Shown piece by piece: positions 17,185 to 27,191 of a stretch of 64,000 nt of DNA. The DNA is taken from contig NZ_VIWV01000001.1 in the NCBI RefSeq assembly GCF_007829875.1, forward strand, positions 3,814,501 through 3,878,500. The letters are read 5' to 3'. The notes below the pieces were generated by a model. It worked only from the letters and a program-made list of their open reading frames with translations, had not been told where the DNA came from and did no database searches. The position numbers were made by a program, and so were the translations under genes. This DNA comes from Streptomyces capillispiralis. GTDB lineage: Bacteria > Actinomycetota > Actinomycetes > Streptomycetales > Streptomycetaceae. Positions within the stretch are counted from its first letter, which is position 1. Each line of letters starts with the position of its first letter.

Positions 17185-17853
17185 TCAGACGAGGGTGTAG
17201 AGGTTGAACTCCTGCCAGCCGGCGATCTCGGCGGAGCGGGCGCGCAGGACGTACTGGAGGGAGCCGGTGTAGCTGTTCTCCATGGTGACGAAGAGGCCGT
17301 TCAGCGTGGACTGGAGCGCCCAGCGGTCCTCGGTCTCGTTGTAGTAGAGGACGAACCGCTCCCAGCCGCCGACGCTGGTGGAGCGGGCGCGCAGCTCGTT
17401 CTGCGCGCTGCCGGTGTAGTTCTTCTCGACCGCCACGTAGAGGTCGTTGGCCAGGGACTTCAGCGCGTACGTGCTGGTGGTCTCGTCCCACTCGAAGGAG
17501 AAGCCCTCCCAGGAGCCGCTGTACTCGGCGGAACGAGCCCGCAGCACACCGGTGTTGGGGGCGGGGTACGTCTTCTCCGTGGCGACGAACCTGTCGTTGC
17601 GGACCGACTGCATGGCCAGCAGCTCGGGCTCCTCGGCCTGCGCGGAGACGTCGTCGCCGGCGGCGAGCGGCGCCTGGCGGGCGTTCGTGTTCTCGGTGAT
17701 GTGGGCCAGTTCGGCGGCGTCGACCTTCTCCCAGCCGCTGGGGACGGCCGCCGGCCGATCGGCCTGCGGGGCGGCGCCGGCCGCGGGTGCGGTCCAGGCG
17801 GAGGCCGCCAGCAGGGCGCTGAGGGACAGGAGGACGGGGGTCATGCGTCTCAC
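17185..17853 (-). CDS. Secreted protein with three fascin-like beta-trefoil repeats
   Basis: 222 residues with a signal peptide (LLSLSALLAASAWTAPAAGA). Three homologous units of about 45 residues follow, each with the order AxxS.xND.xVA.EK, then a run such as GVLRARSAE or YVLRARSAE, then W-x-x-F. Examples are ALKSLANDLYVAVEK and ALQSTLNGLFVTMEN. This spacing is typical of fascin/actin-crosslinking or ricin-like beta-trefoils, which usually bind carbohydrate. No catalytic domain is present. The fold assignment is inferred from the repeats. Confidence 0.7.
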   Translation of the reverse strand: MRRMTPVLLSLSALLAASAWTAPAAGAAPQADRPAAVPSGWEKVDAAELAHITENTNARQAPLAAGDDVSAQAEEPELLAMQSVRNDRFVATEKTYPAPNTGVLRARSAEYSGSWEGFSFEWDETTSTYALKSLANDLYVAVEKNYTGSAQNELRARSTSVGGWERFVLYYNETEDRWALQSTLNGLFVTMENSYTGSLQYVLRARSAEIAGWQEFNLYTLV

Positions 17854-18395
17854 AGTTATTCCTCACCATTCGTCGAACGGATGCTGGGCACGGCGAGACG
17901 GTGGGCCCACGAAGGGTTCTCCGGCCGTTTCTCAGGAGGTCGGCGGCGCCGCGGCGCGAGCCGCTTCACGCGCGCGGGGACCTGTCCCCGACGCGCGGCT
18001 GGCCCCTCCCGTATTCCTCGCCCCCCACGACTGCGGTCGGTGCCCCTCCCCGGGCACTTCGGCAGCGGCTGCGCCCCATGGCGTAGCCGCGCCAGCGTAA
18101 GCAGTGGGGCGGGTGTTCCGGCAGTGATTTAACCTCGAATTACGTGAGGGTTCATCGCCGGACGCCGCCCCCTGCGCAGGGCGCGGGAAGGGGCTCACCG
18201 CCGGGCCGTCCGGGTCGTCCGGGTCGTCCGCGCCGTCCGCGCCGCGCGGTCGTCGCTCGTCGGGTTGTCCGCGAACTCCCCCGGAATTGTCCGTGATCGG
18301 TAACCGGCGCATCCGGGAGGCGCTGATCTCCGTCCTGCCAGGTGGTCTCCCACGGAGCGGGGATCGACGGGGAACTGCGGGAGGGCGGGGCGGAC
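17854..18395. other. Gene-free stretch with divergent promoters
   Basis: 542 bases between the divergent trefoil-like and deacetylase genes. Open frames here have no family pattern. A run of imperfect GTCCGGGTC/GTCCGCGCC repeats lies near 18205-18245. Promoters for both genes must lie here, but no clear consensus stands out. Confidence 0.5.
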
Positions 18396-19169
18396 ATGGC
18401 GCGGCACGGGGCTGGGCGGGGCTGGTACGGCAAGGTGGTCACGGCGGCGCTGGGGGTGACGGTGTTCGCCGTCGGTGCCTCGGTGTGGACCGCGCAGGCC
18501 GACGTCGTGGGCGGTTCCTCGCCGGAGGCGACCGCGCCGGCCACGCCGGGCGGTGACCTCCGTCCGGTCGCGAAGACCATCGTGCACGCCTCGGACCAGG
18601 GGGCGCGCGGCGTCAACATCACCGTCGACGACGGCCCCGACCCCGCGTGGACGCCTCAAGTGCTGGACGTGCTGGAGGAGTTCGGGGTGAAGGCCACGTT
18701 CTGTGTGACGGGGGCGCAGGCGCAGGCCCACCCGGATCTCGTGAAGGAGGTCGTGGCGGCCGGGCACCGGCTGTGCGACCACACGGTGTCGCACGACGTC
18801 ACCATGGACAAGAAGTCCGAGGCCTACCAGAAGAAGGAGATCCTGGACGCCGAACGCATGATCGTCGAGGCGTCCGGGGGCGTACGGCCGCAGTACTACC
18901 GGGCGCCCGGCGGGGCCTTCACCCCGTACAGCCGGGAGCTGGCCGCGTCCCGCGGCATGCGTCCGCTCGGCTGGAACGTGGACACCAAGGACTTCGAGCA
19001 GCCGGGTGCCGACGCCATCGTCGCCACCGTCCAGCGGGAGATCGCCAACGGGCCGACGGTGCTGTTCCACGACGCGGGCGGCGACCGTGCCCAGACGGTC
19101 GAGGCCATGCGCCGCGTCCTTCCCTGGCTGAAGGAGCAGGGGTACTCCTTCGGGTTCCCGGTGCGCTGA
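18396..19169 (+). CDS. Polysaccharide deacetylase (CE4/NodB-type), membrane-anchored or secreted
   Basis: 257 residues from ATG (GGGAGGGCGGGGCGGAC upstream). A signal anchor lies at residues 13-33. NodB motifs are in order: VNITVDDGPD (catalytic Asp and metal-binding Asp), HTVSHD (H-x3-H metal ligands), YYRAPGGAF, LGWNVDTKDF and VLFHDAGG. CE4 enzymes remove N- or O-acetyl groups from chitin, peptidoglycan or xylan; the target is not readable. It is monocistronic and closed by a strong hairpin. Confidence 0.92.
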   Translation: MARHGAGRGWYGKVVTAALGVTVFAVGASVWTAQADVVGGSSPEATAPATPGGDLRPVAKTIVHASDQGARGVNITVDDGPDPAWTPQVLDVLEEFGVKATFCVTGAQAQAHPDLVKEVVAAGHRLCDHTVSHDVTMDKKSEAYQKKEILDAERMIVEASGGVRPQYYRAPGGAFTPYSRELAASRGMRPLGWNVDTKDFEQPGADAIVATVQREIANGPTVLFHDAGGDRAQTVEAMRRVLPWLKEQGYSFGFPVR

Positions 19170-19170
19170 A

Positions 19171-19198
19171 CCCTCCGCGACGTGGTCGTCGCGGAGGG
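19171..19198. terminator. Bidirectional terminator, deacetylase / AidA-like gene
   Basis: Twelve-base perfect arms CCCTCCGCGACG and CGTCGCGGAGGG with loop TGGT, starting two bases after the deacetylase stop. Confidence 0.88.
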
Positions 19199-19247
19199 CG
19201 CGGTGATCAGCCGGGGGCCGGTCGGGGCCGCCGGGGCGGTGACGACC

Positions 19248-19757
19248 TCAGGGGCGCTCGATGGTGATGAAGGGGTCCCACTGGAAGTAGCCCCGCAGGT
19301 TGCGGTGGCGGTCCAGGATCTGGAAGTAGAAGTGGTAGACGACCTTGCCGGTCCGCTTGACCGTCGTGCGCCAGTAGTGGTCCTCGTACTCCTGGGTCGT
19401 GAACGCCGGTGTGCCCTCGCTGCCCTCCTGCGGCATCGGGTAGACGCCGTCGACCACCTCGATCTCCGGCGTCCTGATGAGCACGTGGCTGGTGTCGCTG
19501 CTCACGTACCGGTACAGGAGCGCCTTGTAGTCGCTGCCGAGTGACAGCGTCGTCTCCCGCCACTTGACGCTGTCCCCCGGCTCGGCCCGGAGGTTCAGCT
19601 CGGCGCCCGAGGTGCCGATGATGTGGTCCTGCCGCGTGGTCATGTAGATGAGGCTCTGGTCGGCGTAGGTCGGTGCGTCGGGGTTCCTCGACGCGTTGGG
19701 GTTGCGCTCGACGATGGTGGCCGCGTCGAACGCGATCAGGACGTTGAGTTCAGCCAT
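19248..19757 (-). CDS. AidA/PixA (inclusion body)-family protein
   Basis: 169 residues, no signal peptide. It begins AELNVLIAFDAATIVER and has YMTTRQDHIIGTSGAELNLR, then YWRTTVKRTGKVVYHFYFQI and GYFQWDPFITI near the end, the pattern of the PixA/AidA family. Founding members are the Xenorhabdus inclusion protein PixA and quorum-controlled AidA of Ralstonia/Burkholderia; none has a known enzymatic role. It is the third gene of an operon with an amine oxidase and a ThDP enzyme, 60 bases after the latter. Confidence 0.82.
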   Translation of the reverse strand: MAELNVLIAFDAATIVERNPNASRNPDAPTYADQSLIYMTTRQDHIIGTSGAELNLRAEPGDSVKWRETTLSLGSDYKALLYRYVSSDTSHVLIRTPEIEVVDGVYPMPQEGSEGTPAFTTQEYEDHYWRTTVKRTGKVVYHFYFQILDRHRNLRGYFQWDPFITIERP

Positions 19758-19817
19758 GTCGTGCCCCTTCCGGATGCGGGTCGTGGGACGTCCGTGCCTG
19801 CCGGGCCGGTCGGCCCG

Positions 19818-21656
19818 TCAGCTGCTCGTGCCGGGCTTCGGCACCTTGTACGCCATCGCCCTCGGGTAGTCGTGCCGGTGCAGGCGGACGCGGACCAGCA
19901 GCGGTCCGGCGTTCACCGGGTCGGCGGGGTCGGTGAGACGGGCCAGCAGGGCGTCCAGTTCGGCGGTGTCCGTGACGCTGACGCCGCTCGCCGGTGTGTC
20001 CCGGCCGGCGAAGACGGCGGCGAGGCGGTCGTAGTGCCACGGGTGGAGGACGTTGTAGAAGTCCGGCTCGGGGCCGTCCTGTCCGGCGTAGTAGCCGGGG
20101 TGGACCAGCATCTGCTCGATGCCGTAGAAGTGCCCGTTGTCCATGACGAACACCACCGACCGCAGTCCCAGCCGGGTGTGGGTGGAGATCTCCTGGCAGG
20201 TCTCCTGGAAGGCGCCGTCGCCGACGAACACCATCGGGCGGGCGGGTGTGCGCTCGGGGGCGAGCGCGGCACCGGTGGCCGCGCCGACCGACCAGCCGAT
20301 GGACAGCCAGCTGACCTGCGACAGGAAGCCGCCCGCGGGCAGCGACAGGTTCATCGAGCCGATGAGGGAGAACGCGGCGTCGGAGACGACCGTCCAGTCC
20401 TCCCGGGTCTCCTCGCCCAGGAAGTGGTTGATCCGGTCGAACACGCCGTCGTAGGTGAGGTGGTGGGGGTGCCGGGACGCGGAGCCGGGGACGCGCAGGG
20501 CGGCCCGGTGGTCCTCCAGGGTGGCCGGGCGGTGGCGGGGACCGCGGTGGTGGGCGTGGGCCTCGGCGTAGTAGTCGGCGCTCAGCCCGCCGGAGCCGTA
20601 GGCCTTGACCAGCGCGTCCTGGAGGGCGGGCAGCAGGTCCTCGAGCTGGACGTCGGGGAAGTAGGAGGTGCCGACGCTGACGCCGCCGTTCGCGGCCATC
20701 ACCCAGTCGGTGCCGACGGACCGCTCGCCGCCGAGGTTCTTCGACGTGGACCAGGCGCCGAGCCCGATCCGGCAGGTGGCCCACTCCTTGAAGACCCAGT
20801 GGACGTCCGGGTGGCTGGCGTGGCCGTTGTAGACGCCGTGGAACTGCGGGTGGTCCTCGTCGAGGACGGCCTTGGCGCCGACGGTGGTGCAGAACGGCAC
20901 CCCGGTGGCCTCCACCAGGTCGGTGAGCTGCCCGCCGAGGCGGAACCGGTCGGTCTCCTCACCGGCCCACACGATGGGGCGGGGCCTGCCGTCCGGACCC
21001 GGGTGCTCCTCGACCAGGGTGAGGATCGCGTGCACGGCGTCGTCCAGCAAGGAACGGCCGCGGTCGCCGAGCGGCCGTTCACGGCGCAGGAGCGGCTCCT
21101 CGGGCTCGGCGCAGGGCTCGTCCCACAGGTCCTCCATGACCTCCAGGTAGACCGGCCTGCGCTCGGTCAGGCAGGCGGTGAGCGCGGCGTCGATCTGGCC
21201 GGGGGCCAGGCCCGGGTGGGAGATGACCTGCGCGTCCACGGTGACCTGCCGGTAGACGTCCAGGTTGCTCTCGGTGCGCGGGCTCATGTGGGAGGTGAGC
21301 AGGCCGAGGGCGCGCTGGTTCTGCCACTGCTCGTAGGGCGGGGAGGCGTTGACGGCGACGAGCGGGACCCGTTCGACGTAGGCGCCGCCGCAGGCGTTGA
21401 GCAGGTTGAAAGCGCCGACGCCGTAGGTGACGGCGGCCGCGCCGATGCCGTGGATACGGGCGTAGGCGTCGGCGGCCTGGCCGGCGCCGCCCTCGGTGGG
21501 GGTGCCGACCCACTCGATGTCGCCCTCGGCGCGCAGGGTGGTCAGGAACGGGCCGAGGTGGTTGCCGGGGACGCCGAACAGGTGGGTGATGCCCAGCTCG
21601 GCCAGGCGCAGGGCGAGGTAACGGGCGACCGTGCACCCGGGGTTGACCGCGATCAC
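19818..21656 (-). CDS. Thiamine-diphosphate-dependent enzyme (pyruvate/indolepyruvate decarboxylase-like)
   Basis: 612 residues. The N-terminal PYR domain starts [20 protein letters not shown] and VPGNHLGPF, with the catalytic Glu in [18 protein letters not shown] middle domain runs from about residue 200 to 370. The C-terminal PP domain carries the ThDP motif [13 protein letters not shown]...[10 protein letters not shown]. It most resembles 2-oxoacid decarboxylases rather than acetolactate synthases, but this is by eye. Its GTG start overlaps the amine oxidase stop (GTGA), implying coupling: the oxidase would make a 2-oxo acid, which this enzyme would decarboxylate. The substrate is unknown. 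Confidence 0.85.
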   Translation of the reverse strand: MIAVNPGCTVARYLALRLAELGITHLFGVPGNHLGPFLTTLRAEGDIEWVGTPTEGGAGQAADAYARIHGIGAAAVTYGVGAFNLLNACGGAYVERVPLVAVNASPPYEQWQNQRALGLLTSHMSPRTESNLDVYRQVTVDAQVISHPGLAPGQIDAALTACLTERRPVYLEVMEDLWDEPCAEPEEPLLRRERPLGDRGRSLLDDAVHAILTLVEEHPGPDGRPRPIVWAGEETDRFRLGGQLTDLVEATGVPFCTTVGAKAVLDEDHPQFHGVYNGHASHPDVHWVFKEWATCRIGLGAWSTSKNLGGERSVGTDWVMAANGGVSVGTSYFPDVQLEDLLPALQDALVKAYGSGGLSADYYAEAHAHHRGPRHRPATLEDHRAALRVPGSASRHPHHLTYDGVFDRINHFLGEETREDWTVVSDAAFSLIGSMNLSLPAGGFLSQVSWLSIGWSVGAATGAALAPERTPARPMVFVGDGAFQETCQEISTHTRLGLRSVVFVMDNGHFYGIEQMLVHPGYYAGQDGPEPDFYNVLHPWHYDRLAAVFAGRDTPASGVSVTDTAELDALLARLTDPADPVNAGPLLVRVRLHRHDYPRAMAYKVPKPGTSS

Positions 21657-23692
21657 GATGCGTTCCCCTCCCGCTCCGGGCCGGGGGTGGTGACCGGCGG
21701 GGCCTGGTGGACGGCGACGGCGGCGCGGACGGCGCTCTCCAGGGCGCCCTCGATCCAGGCGTGCTTGAGGGAGGTGTGCTCGCCGGCGAAGTGCACGGGG
21801 CCCTCGGGCCGGGAGACGTCCAGGTGGAAGCTGGTCATCTGGTGGGCGGTGTAGATGGCGGCCTCACCGAAGGCGTACGGGTCGCGGGCCCAGGACTGGG
21901 TGGCGCCCCGGCCGGTGAAGAACACCTCGATGCGCCGGCCGTGCAGGGCCTGGAGGTTGCGCAGGGCGTAGACGTAGCGCTCGGCGTCGGGCATGGAGTC
22001 CCAGCGGGCGGCGTCGTCGGACCAGCAGTAGGAGGCGAGGACGACGCCGCCGGTGCTGCCCTCGACCCGGTGCGAGGGGTAGTACATGAACCGGTTGGGG
22101 TTGTCGGCCGCGGAGCCCCCGCCGAAGCAGTGGGTGGCGGGGCGGACGGCGGGGCCGCGCAGCGGCAGGCTGCTGTCGATCCGGCGCATCTCCTCGGTGA
22201 CGCCGCTGTCCTTGATCGCGGCACCGAGCAGGCCGGCCTCCGGCTGCGGGAGGGTGACGCGGGACACGGCGTCCGCGTCGGCGCCGTACCGGTAGGAGTC
22301 GTACAGGCCCGGGGCGATGGCCTCCAGCTCGCTGCGCCAGTCGTCCTCGGTGAACTCCCACCACCGGTGGCTGAACTCCAGCAGCACCTTGGTGGCCTGG
22401 TCGTAGTGCGTCTCGATGATCGCCCGGCGCTTCTTGTACGACATCGAGGGGACGATCTCCACGAAGCGCAGCGCGGAGAACGGGACGGTGACGATCGCCA
22501 GGTCCGCGGTCCACAGCTGCGGCGTGTCCTGGGGGTCGTCCTCGGTGACGGTCTGTACGGCCACGCCCCAGCCGTCGGGGCCGACGGCGCCGGTGCCGTC
22601 GGGGTCGGCGTCGCGGCTGGGGTCGTGGTATTCGAGGCGGATCACGCGTTGGCCGAAGCGCACTTCGTCGAGCAGGCCCTGGTGGAGGGCGTGCGGCAGG
22701 CGCCAACTGCCGCCCGGGACCTCCCAGTAGCGCACGCCGGGGTTGATGTCGCTGCGGCTGAGGAAGCTGTGGAAGAAGGAGAGGTGCAGCCGTGAGGACA
22801 TGTTCTCCAGCGTTCCGACGGCCTCGATCGCCTCGTCGCTGAGCCCGGCGTGGTCGCGCAGGAAGCCGCCCATCGAGTAGCCGTCGAAGTCGCGGATCAC
22901 CCGCGCCCAGCCCTCGATCCACTCGTCGACCGGCTTGTTGACGCGCTGCCCGTCGACGACGTCGGAGTAGTAGTCGCGGACGCTCTCCAGGGCGTCGTCG
23001 ACCATTTTGACCACGGGGGCGCGGACCTCGTCGTCGGTGAGGTGGAAGCCCTCGTTGATCCGCTCGGGCCCGGCGGCGTACGCGGACCTGCGCACCTGGG
23101 TGCGGTTGGTGCGGATCCAGGAGTTGCCGCGCTTGTCGGGTTCGCGGAAGTCGGGGCTGTCGTCGCCGTAGGTCCAGGTGCGGCCGGTGAAGGAGGTGTA
23201 CGTGACCGGGGGGACGGGGACGTCGGGGCCGCTGCCGGTGGCGGGGTCCACGTCCACGTTGTAGAACTGGCGCCGTCCGAGGCCGAGTTTGTCGACGAGG
23301 GCGAGGACCAGCGGGTGGAAGTCGGGCAGCCGCATGGCGCCGGCCTCGGCGTACTGGGCGGGGTCGGCGAAGGGCTGGTGGTGCTCGGTGGCGCGGAAGG
23401 TCTTGATGCGTCCGCCGACGCGGTTGGCGTTGGCCTCCAGGACGGTGACGTCGTGGCCGGCGTCCTTGAGCAGACGGGCGGCGACCAGGCCGGTGATGCC
23501 GGCGCCGATGACGAGGATCTTCTTGCGCGGGTGGCGGGTGGGGCCGAGGTGGCCGGTGTCGATGAGGGTGTGGAGGTAGTCGAGCTTGAGGTCCTTGTCG
23601 TCCGGGCCGACGAGGAGGAGTTCGCGGGCAAGTCGGAGACAGGTCTGCCAGCGCGCACGGGTGGCGGAGTTTTCCCGTGAAAGGTCGGTCAT
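21653..23692 (-). CDS. Flavin-dependent amine oxidase (L-amino-acid oxidase-like)
   Basis: 679 residues. The FAD-binding motif is [20 protein letters not shown] with [16 protein letters not shown] (about residues 60-100). A conserved [11 protein letters not shown] substrate region follows, and [20 protein letters not shown] near the end closes the FAD site. No signal peptide is present. It is longer than typical bacterial L-amino-acid oxidases, with an approximately 55-residue N-terminal extension. Likely reaction: amino acid plus O2 to 2-oxo acid, ammonia and H2O2. The ATG has no clear ribosome-binding site; AAAAGGAG lies too far upstream, so the true start is uncertain. First gene of the oxidase-ThDP-AidA operon. 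Confidence 0.87.
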   Translation of the reverse strand: MTDLSRENSATRARWQTCLRLARELLLVGPDDKDLKLDYLHTLIDTGHLGPTRHPRKKILVIGAGITGLVAARLLKDAGHDVTVLEANANRVGGRIKTFRATEHHQPFADPAQYAEAGAMRLPDFHPLVLALVDKLGLGRRQFYNVDVDPATGSGPDVPVPPVTYTSFTGRTWTYGDDSPDFREPDKRGNSWIRTNRTQVRRSAYAAGPERINEGFHLTDDEVRAPVVKMVDDALESVRDYYSDVVDGQRVNKPVDEWIEGWARVIRDFDGYSMGGFLRDHAGLSDEAIEAVGTLENMSSRLHLSFFHSFLSRSDINPGVRYWEVPGGSWRLPHALHQGLLDEVRFGQRVIRLEYHDPSRDADPDGTGAVGPDGWGVAVQTVTEDDPQDTPQLWTADLAIVTVPFSALRFVEIVPSMSYKKRRAIIETHYDQATKVLLEFSHRWWEFTEDDWRSELEAIAPGLYDSYRYGADADAVSRVTLPQPEAGLLGAAIKDSGVTEEMRRIDSSLPLRGPAVRPATHCFGGGSAADNPNRFMYYPSHRVEGSTGGVVLASYCWSDDAARWDSMPDAERYVYALRNLQALHGRRIEVFFTGRGATQSWARDPYAFGEAAIYTAHQMTSFHLDVSRPEGPVHFAGEHTSLKHAWIEGALESAVRAAVAVHQAPPVTTPGPEREGNAS

Positions 23693-23987
23693 AGCTTGCG
23701 ATCGTAGGGATGGAGAAACGGTTGCTCCTTTTCTTTCGGGGACAAAGTCCAAAAAGCACTGATCGCCTCGCATGACGTGAATTCGGCTTGCTCGGTCCAT
23801 TCCCGCCGGACGGCAGGTCCGCCAGGGGCGGGTGGGAAAAGAGAAACAGAGCCGAATCGATAATCCACAAGGGGAGTACGGAATTCCCGTCGGCTCGGTG
23901 GGGGTGGTCCCGCCATTCGACGGGGGTGAAAAGGGCGCCGGGACGGTGGTTTTCCGCCGGGTCGCCGGGGCCGGGCGATCGCCGCCT

Positions 23988-24532
23988 TCAGACGACGGGG
24001 CGGTCCTCGTCGACGTGGCGGAGTGTCGCGTCGTCCGGGATCCAGGGGAACCGGATGCCGGGGAACCTCGCCGGCCAGGGCCCGTACGGGTCGAAGGCGA
24101 GGACCGCCTCGACGAACGGCCGGGGCGGCAGGTAACCGTGGTCGGCTACGTAGTGGCCGATGAGGTGCGGGGCCGCGAAGACGGTGCCGGGGGTGCCGGG
24201 CACGCGGATCTCACCGGTGCCGGCGCTCGCGCGCAGGTGTCCCGGCCGGGGCGTGTACCAGGGGTGGGCGTCCGGCAGCGGCGTGGGGCAGAGGGCGCAC
24301 TCGTGCAGGCCGAGCACGGCGTTCACCTGCTGGGCGTCCAGGACGGCCGCCAGCCTGTCGGTGAAGCCGGCGGGGGCCGGGCCGGTCGTCCAGCGGTGGC
24401 CGGCCGCCGGCCAGCCGACGGTGACGCGTGCGTAGTCCGGCCGGAAGCCGACGGACCGCATGCGTCGGTGAGATCGGTGAACGTGTCGTCGCCGTCCCGG
24501 TGCGGGTAGCGGCCGAGGTCCTCGTAGAACAT
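23988..24532 (-). pseudogene. DUF7919-like protein, frameshifted
   Basis: The start MFYEDLGRYPHRDGDDTFTD (ATG 24532) and the following RSVGFRPDYARVTVGWPAAG, then VNAVLGLHECALCP and ending FPWIPDDA, together match one Streptomyces family (family number from memory). They lie in different frames: after DLTDA the frame is lost at about 24461-24466, consistent with one missing base. From ATG 24461 an open frame covers the remaining 157 residues. It is either a real frameshift or a sequencing error. Function is unknown; the family is often found near secondary-metabolism or polymorphic loci. Confidence 0.65.
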
Positions 24533-24609
24533 GCGGCCATCATCGCGCCGCGGCTGCGCGCCGCGGCTCCGCCGCCTCTGCCCGGTCGTTGCGGCGCGGC
24601 GGACGACGG

Positions 24610-24653
24610 CCGGGCGGCCCGCCGGGACCCCACGGGTCCGGCGGGCCGCCCGG
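24610..24653 (-). terminator. Terminator after the SH3-like gene
   Basis: Sixteen-base perfect arms CCGGGCGGCCCGCCGG and complement with a 12-base loop, 6 bases beyond the stop. Confidence 0.88.
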
Positions 24654-24659
24654 GTCGCG

Positions 24660-25016
24660 TCAGCAGTGCGGAGCGTAGTAGCGCCACCTGTCCCCGGAGC
24701 CGGGCGTGCCGTTGCCCGAGGAATTGACGTAGACGGCGGACGCGTAACCGTAGACACCGGTGGCGGCGTTCCGTCCGCGCACCCACACCGTGCTGCCGGA
24801 GACGGACGTGCCGTCCGTCCAGCAGTCCACGTTGAAGGTCTGGAGCCGCTGCCCCTGACCCACCACCGTGCAGGAGGTGTAGGCGCACGAACGGATGTTC
24901 ACGCCGTCTCCGAGGAAGAAGCCCGCCGTCGCCGCCTGCGCGGTACCGGCCAGCGTCATTCCGCCGAGCGCCAGCGTCGCGCCGGCGACGACCGTCGCTC
25001 GCAGCACGTTTCTCAT
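24660..25016 (-). CDS. Small secreted SH3-like domain protein
   Basis: 118 residues: a signal peptide ending near GTAQAATAG, then a bacterial SH3-like pattern (GVNIRSCAYTSCTVVGQGQR, VWVRGRN). Four cysteines (SCAYTSC, VDCW and the C-terminal Cys) could form two disulfides outside the cell. Similar Streptomyces proteins are short and of unknown function, perhaps wall-binding. GGGGGG upstream of ATG supports the start. Confidence 0.8.
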   Translation of the reverse strand: MRNVLRATVVAGATLALGGMTLAGTAQAATAGFFLGDGVNIRSCAYTSCTVVGQGQRLQTFNVDCWTDGTSVSGSTVWVRGRNAATGVYGYASAVYVNSSGNGTPGSGDRWRYYAPHC

Positions 25017-25185
25017 GTGACAACCCCCCGTGGTCGACTCATCGAATAGCTGAGCCCAGCCAAACAGAAAAGGCATGCCCACGTCAATGGGATGGATTAC
25101 CGGTCGGGGACATGGGTACGGGAATGGTGAATTCCACTCCGGGCCGGCGGGAAAGGGAATGCCGGCACCGAAACGGAATCCCCCT

Positions 25186-25233
25186 GGGTCACATCGGCTA
25201 CTGGGTCAGATCGGCTACTGGGTCAGATCGGCT
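25186..25233. repeat. 17-base tandem repeat, nearly three copies
   Basis: Unit GGGTCAGATCGGCTACT at 25186, 25203 and 25220 (the first copy has CACA for CAGA, the third is partial). It spans the PAP2 gene's stop codon, so each unit repeats the terminal codons and the stop. Confidence 0.75.
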
Positions 25234-26707
25234 CGGGCTGTGGTTCCGGGGTGCGCGCCGGTGTGAGCCTCGGTTCCCACAGGGCGGTGGTCCGGACGTA
25301 GCCGTAGACCACCGAGGCCGTCACCAGCAGGAGCAGCGGACCGGAGATCCACGCGTGCCGGGCCAGCTCCACCGGAAGGAAGCGGTACGACAGCAGGAGG
25401 GCGACGAAGACCGTCGTGCCGTACGCGGTCAGCCGCACCCCCGACCGGTCCCAGCCGCGGTCGTACGCGCGCAGGGCCGCCTCGATGGTGAGCGTGAACA
25501 CCACGCCGGCCAGGAGATCCGCGCCGTAGTGGTAGCCGAAGCCGAGCGTCGCGGCGAGCGTGGCGATCAGCCAGAACGTTCCCGCGTAGCGCAGGACGCG
25601 CGGGCCCTTCCGGGAATGGATGAAGATCGCGGTGGCCCACGCCGTGTGCAGGCTGGGCATGCAGTTCCGTGGGGTGATCCCGTCGAACGGTATGGAGTGC
25701 GGGGCCGTGATCGGCGGAGGGGTGTGCGGCCACAGGTCGGCCACCGCCCACTGGACGCTGGGCGGCATGTCCTCCGCCCACAGGCTGACCGCCGCCCAGT
25801 GCTCGGTGCCGGTGCCGTAGGCGAAGAGCGGGCCGACCACGGGGTAGATCATGTAGAAGGCCGGGCCGAGGAGGCCGATCACCAGGAAGGTGCGCACCAG
25901 GTGATGGGCCGGGAAGCGGCCCTCGGTGGCCACACCGCGCAGCTGGTAGAGCGCGACGACGACCGCGGCGACCGCGAGCTGGCCGTAGACGAAGTCGAGG
26001 AGGTTGAAGCCGAGGGGGCCACTGGCCGTGACGATCCGGCCCACCACCCACGAGGGGTTGCCCAGCGCCTGGTCGGCGATGGCCACGTACGGGTCGAGCA
26101 CCTGTGGGCGGGTCTGGGAGGTGATGAACAGCCAGGTGTCACCGGTCTTGCGGCCGGCCATCAGCAGCAGGGCGAGCCCGACTCCCTTCAGCAGCAGGAC
26201 ACGTTCCCGGCCGGTGCGGCGCGTGACGGCGACGACCGCACAGCCCAGGGTCACCCACAGGGCGCCGTTGCCGAAGGGGTGGCCGCCGTTCGTGCCGATG
26301 TCGAACGCCCACCGGACCACCAGGAAGACGAGGTCGACACCGATCGCCGCCCCCAGCGCGACGAGCCGTTGCCGCCAGGTGAGGACCACCATCATCAACG
26401 CCATGGAGGCGTACAGCAGACCGCCCGACTTGGGGGCGAACACCACCTCGCGGGCCTGGTTGGTGATCGGCCCGGGAAGGCCGTGGCGGCGCGCGGCGAC
26501 CTCCAGCGCGATCATGAATCCGAGGGCCACGGCACCCGCCAGGGCCCAGAGTCCCGCCCGCGGACGGCGCCACACGGACGACAGGGTTATTCGGTTCTCC
26601 TGTGCCCGGTTCTCATGTGCCGGGCTTTCATGTGCCCGGTTCTCATGTGCCCGGTTCTCGTGTATTCGGTTCTCACGCGAAAGGTGCTGCGGGGGTATGT
26701 CGGTCAA
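25223..26707 (-). CDS. PAP2-superfamily integral membrane phosphatase-like protein
   Basis: 494 residues with about ten membrane helices. The C-terminal half carries a PAP2-type signature: RNCMPSLHTAWA (central His) and GYHYGADLLAGVV (second His), as in phosphatidic-acid phosphatases and inositolphosphotransferases. It probably acts on a lipid phosphate at the membrane. The first 40 residues are an unusual repeat (HENRAHENRAH and variants) encoded by a 15-base tandem repeat. The TTG start is uncertain because the repeat could be extra sequence; LSSVWRRPRAGLWAL would suit a conventional N-terminus. Confidence 0.75.
   Translation of the reverse strand: MTDIPPQHLSRENRIHENRAHENRAHESPAHENRAQENRITLSSVWRRPRAGLWALAGAVALGFMIALEVAARRHGLPGPITNQAREVVFAPKSGGLLYASMALMMVVLTWRQRLVALGAAIGVDLVFLVVRWAFDIGTNGGHPFGNGALWVTLGCAVVAVTRRTGRERVLLLKGVGLALLLMAGRKTGDTWLFITSQTRPQVLDPYVAIADQALGNPSWVVGRIVTASGPLGFNLLDFVYGQLAVAAVVVALYQLRGVATEGRFPAHHLVRTFLVIGLLGPAFYMIYPVVGPLFAYGTGTEHWAAVSLWAEDMPPSVQWAVADLWPHTPPPITAPHSIPFDGITPRNCMPSLHTAWATAIFIHSRKGPRVLRYAGTFWLIATLAATLGFGYHYGADLLAGVVFTLTIEAALRAYDRGWDRSGVRLTAYGTTVFVALLLSYRFLPVELARHAWISGPLLLLVTASVVYGYVRTTALWEPRLTPARTPEPQPEPI
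26589..26676. repeat. 15-base tandem repeat coding the PAP2 protein's N-terminus
   Basis: Unit TGTGCCCGGTTCTCA occurs about five times, with variants such as GCCGGGCTTTCA and TGTATTCGGTTCTCA. It keeps frame and encodes a pentapeptide like ENRAH on the minus strand. Copy number may vary between strains. Confidence 0.85.
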
Positions 26708-27191
26708 TGTTCTGGCTGCTTCGCTAGATGGGGTGGACAGGGCGGGCGGCGGGGCGGGCCGGTGCGGTGCGGACGGTCGGCTTCGGGGCGGGGTGCCCTC
26801 GCTCCGGCGAGGAGCGGCCCGCCGTGGAAAGACGGGATGACGACGGTCCGCGTTCCGGGCGCGGGGTCACGGCGGGGCGGCACGGGGCGCCGGGCCCGTC
26901 ACGCCGCGAGGCCGGCACACGAGCCGGCACGCGAGCCGTCGCCCCGATGCCGACACCTCATGCCCCCTTGTTCCGCCCCCACACGCCACCCGTTCCCTCG
27001 GTGTGCCCCCGGCCGCCCTCGACGGCCGCCCCCCGGCCCTGGCCGCGAGCGAAACACGGGGGATCTACGCAGGTCAATATGCGTGCCGGAGTCGTTTCCG
27101 GAGGGCTCCGCGGCCGGGTTCCGGCAGCGTCGGTACGAGCCGTCCGGGCGGTCGCGCCGAAGGCGACGGCGCCCGCGCCGCCGCCGTGTCC
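26708..27191. other. Gene-free stretch
   Basis: 484 bases between the PAP2 gene and the end of the lasso operon. Open frames here show no family pattern. No strong terminator hairpin or operator was found. Confidence 0.5.

Noticed and set aside
18205-18245. GTCCGGGTC-type repeats as a possible CRISPR or iteron array
   Set aside because: Units are short, imperfect and without regular spacers.
19623-21854. A 743-residue plus-strand frame
   Set aside because: Antisense shadow of the ThDP enzyme gene; the real gene has catalytic motifs in order on the minus strand.
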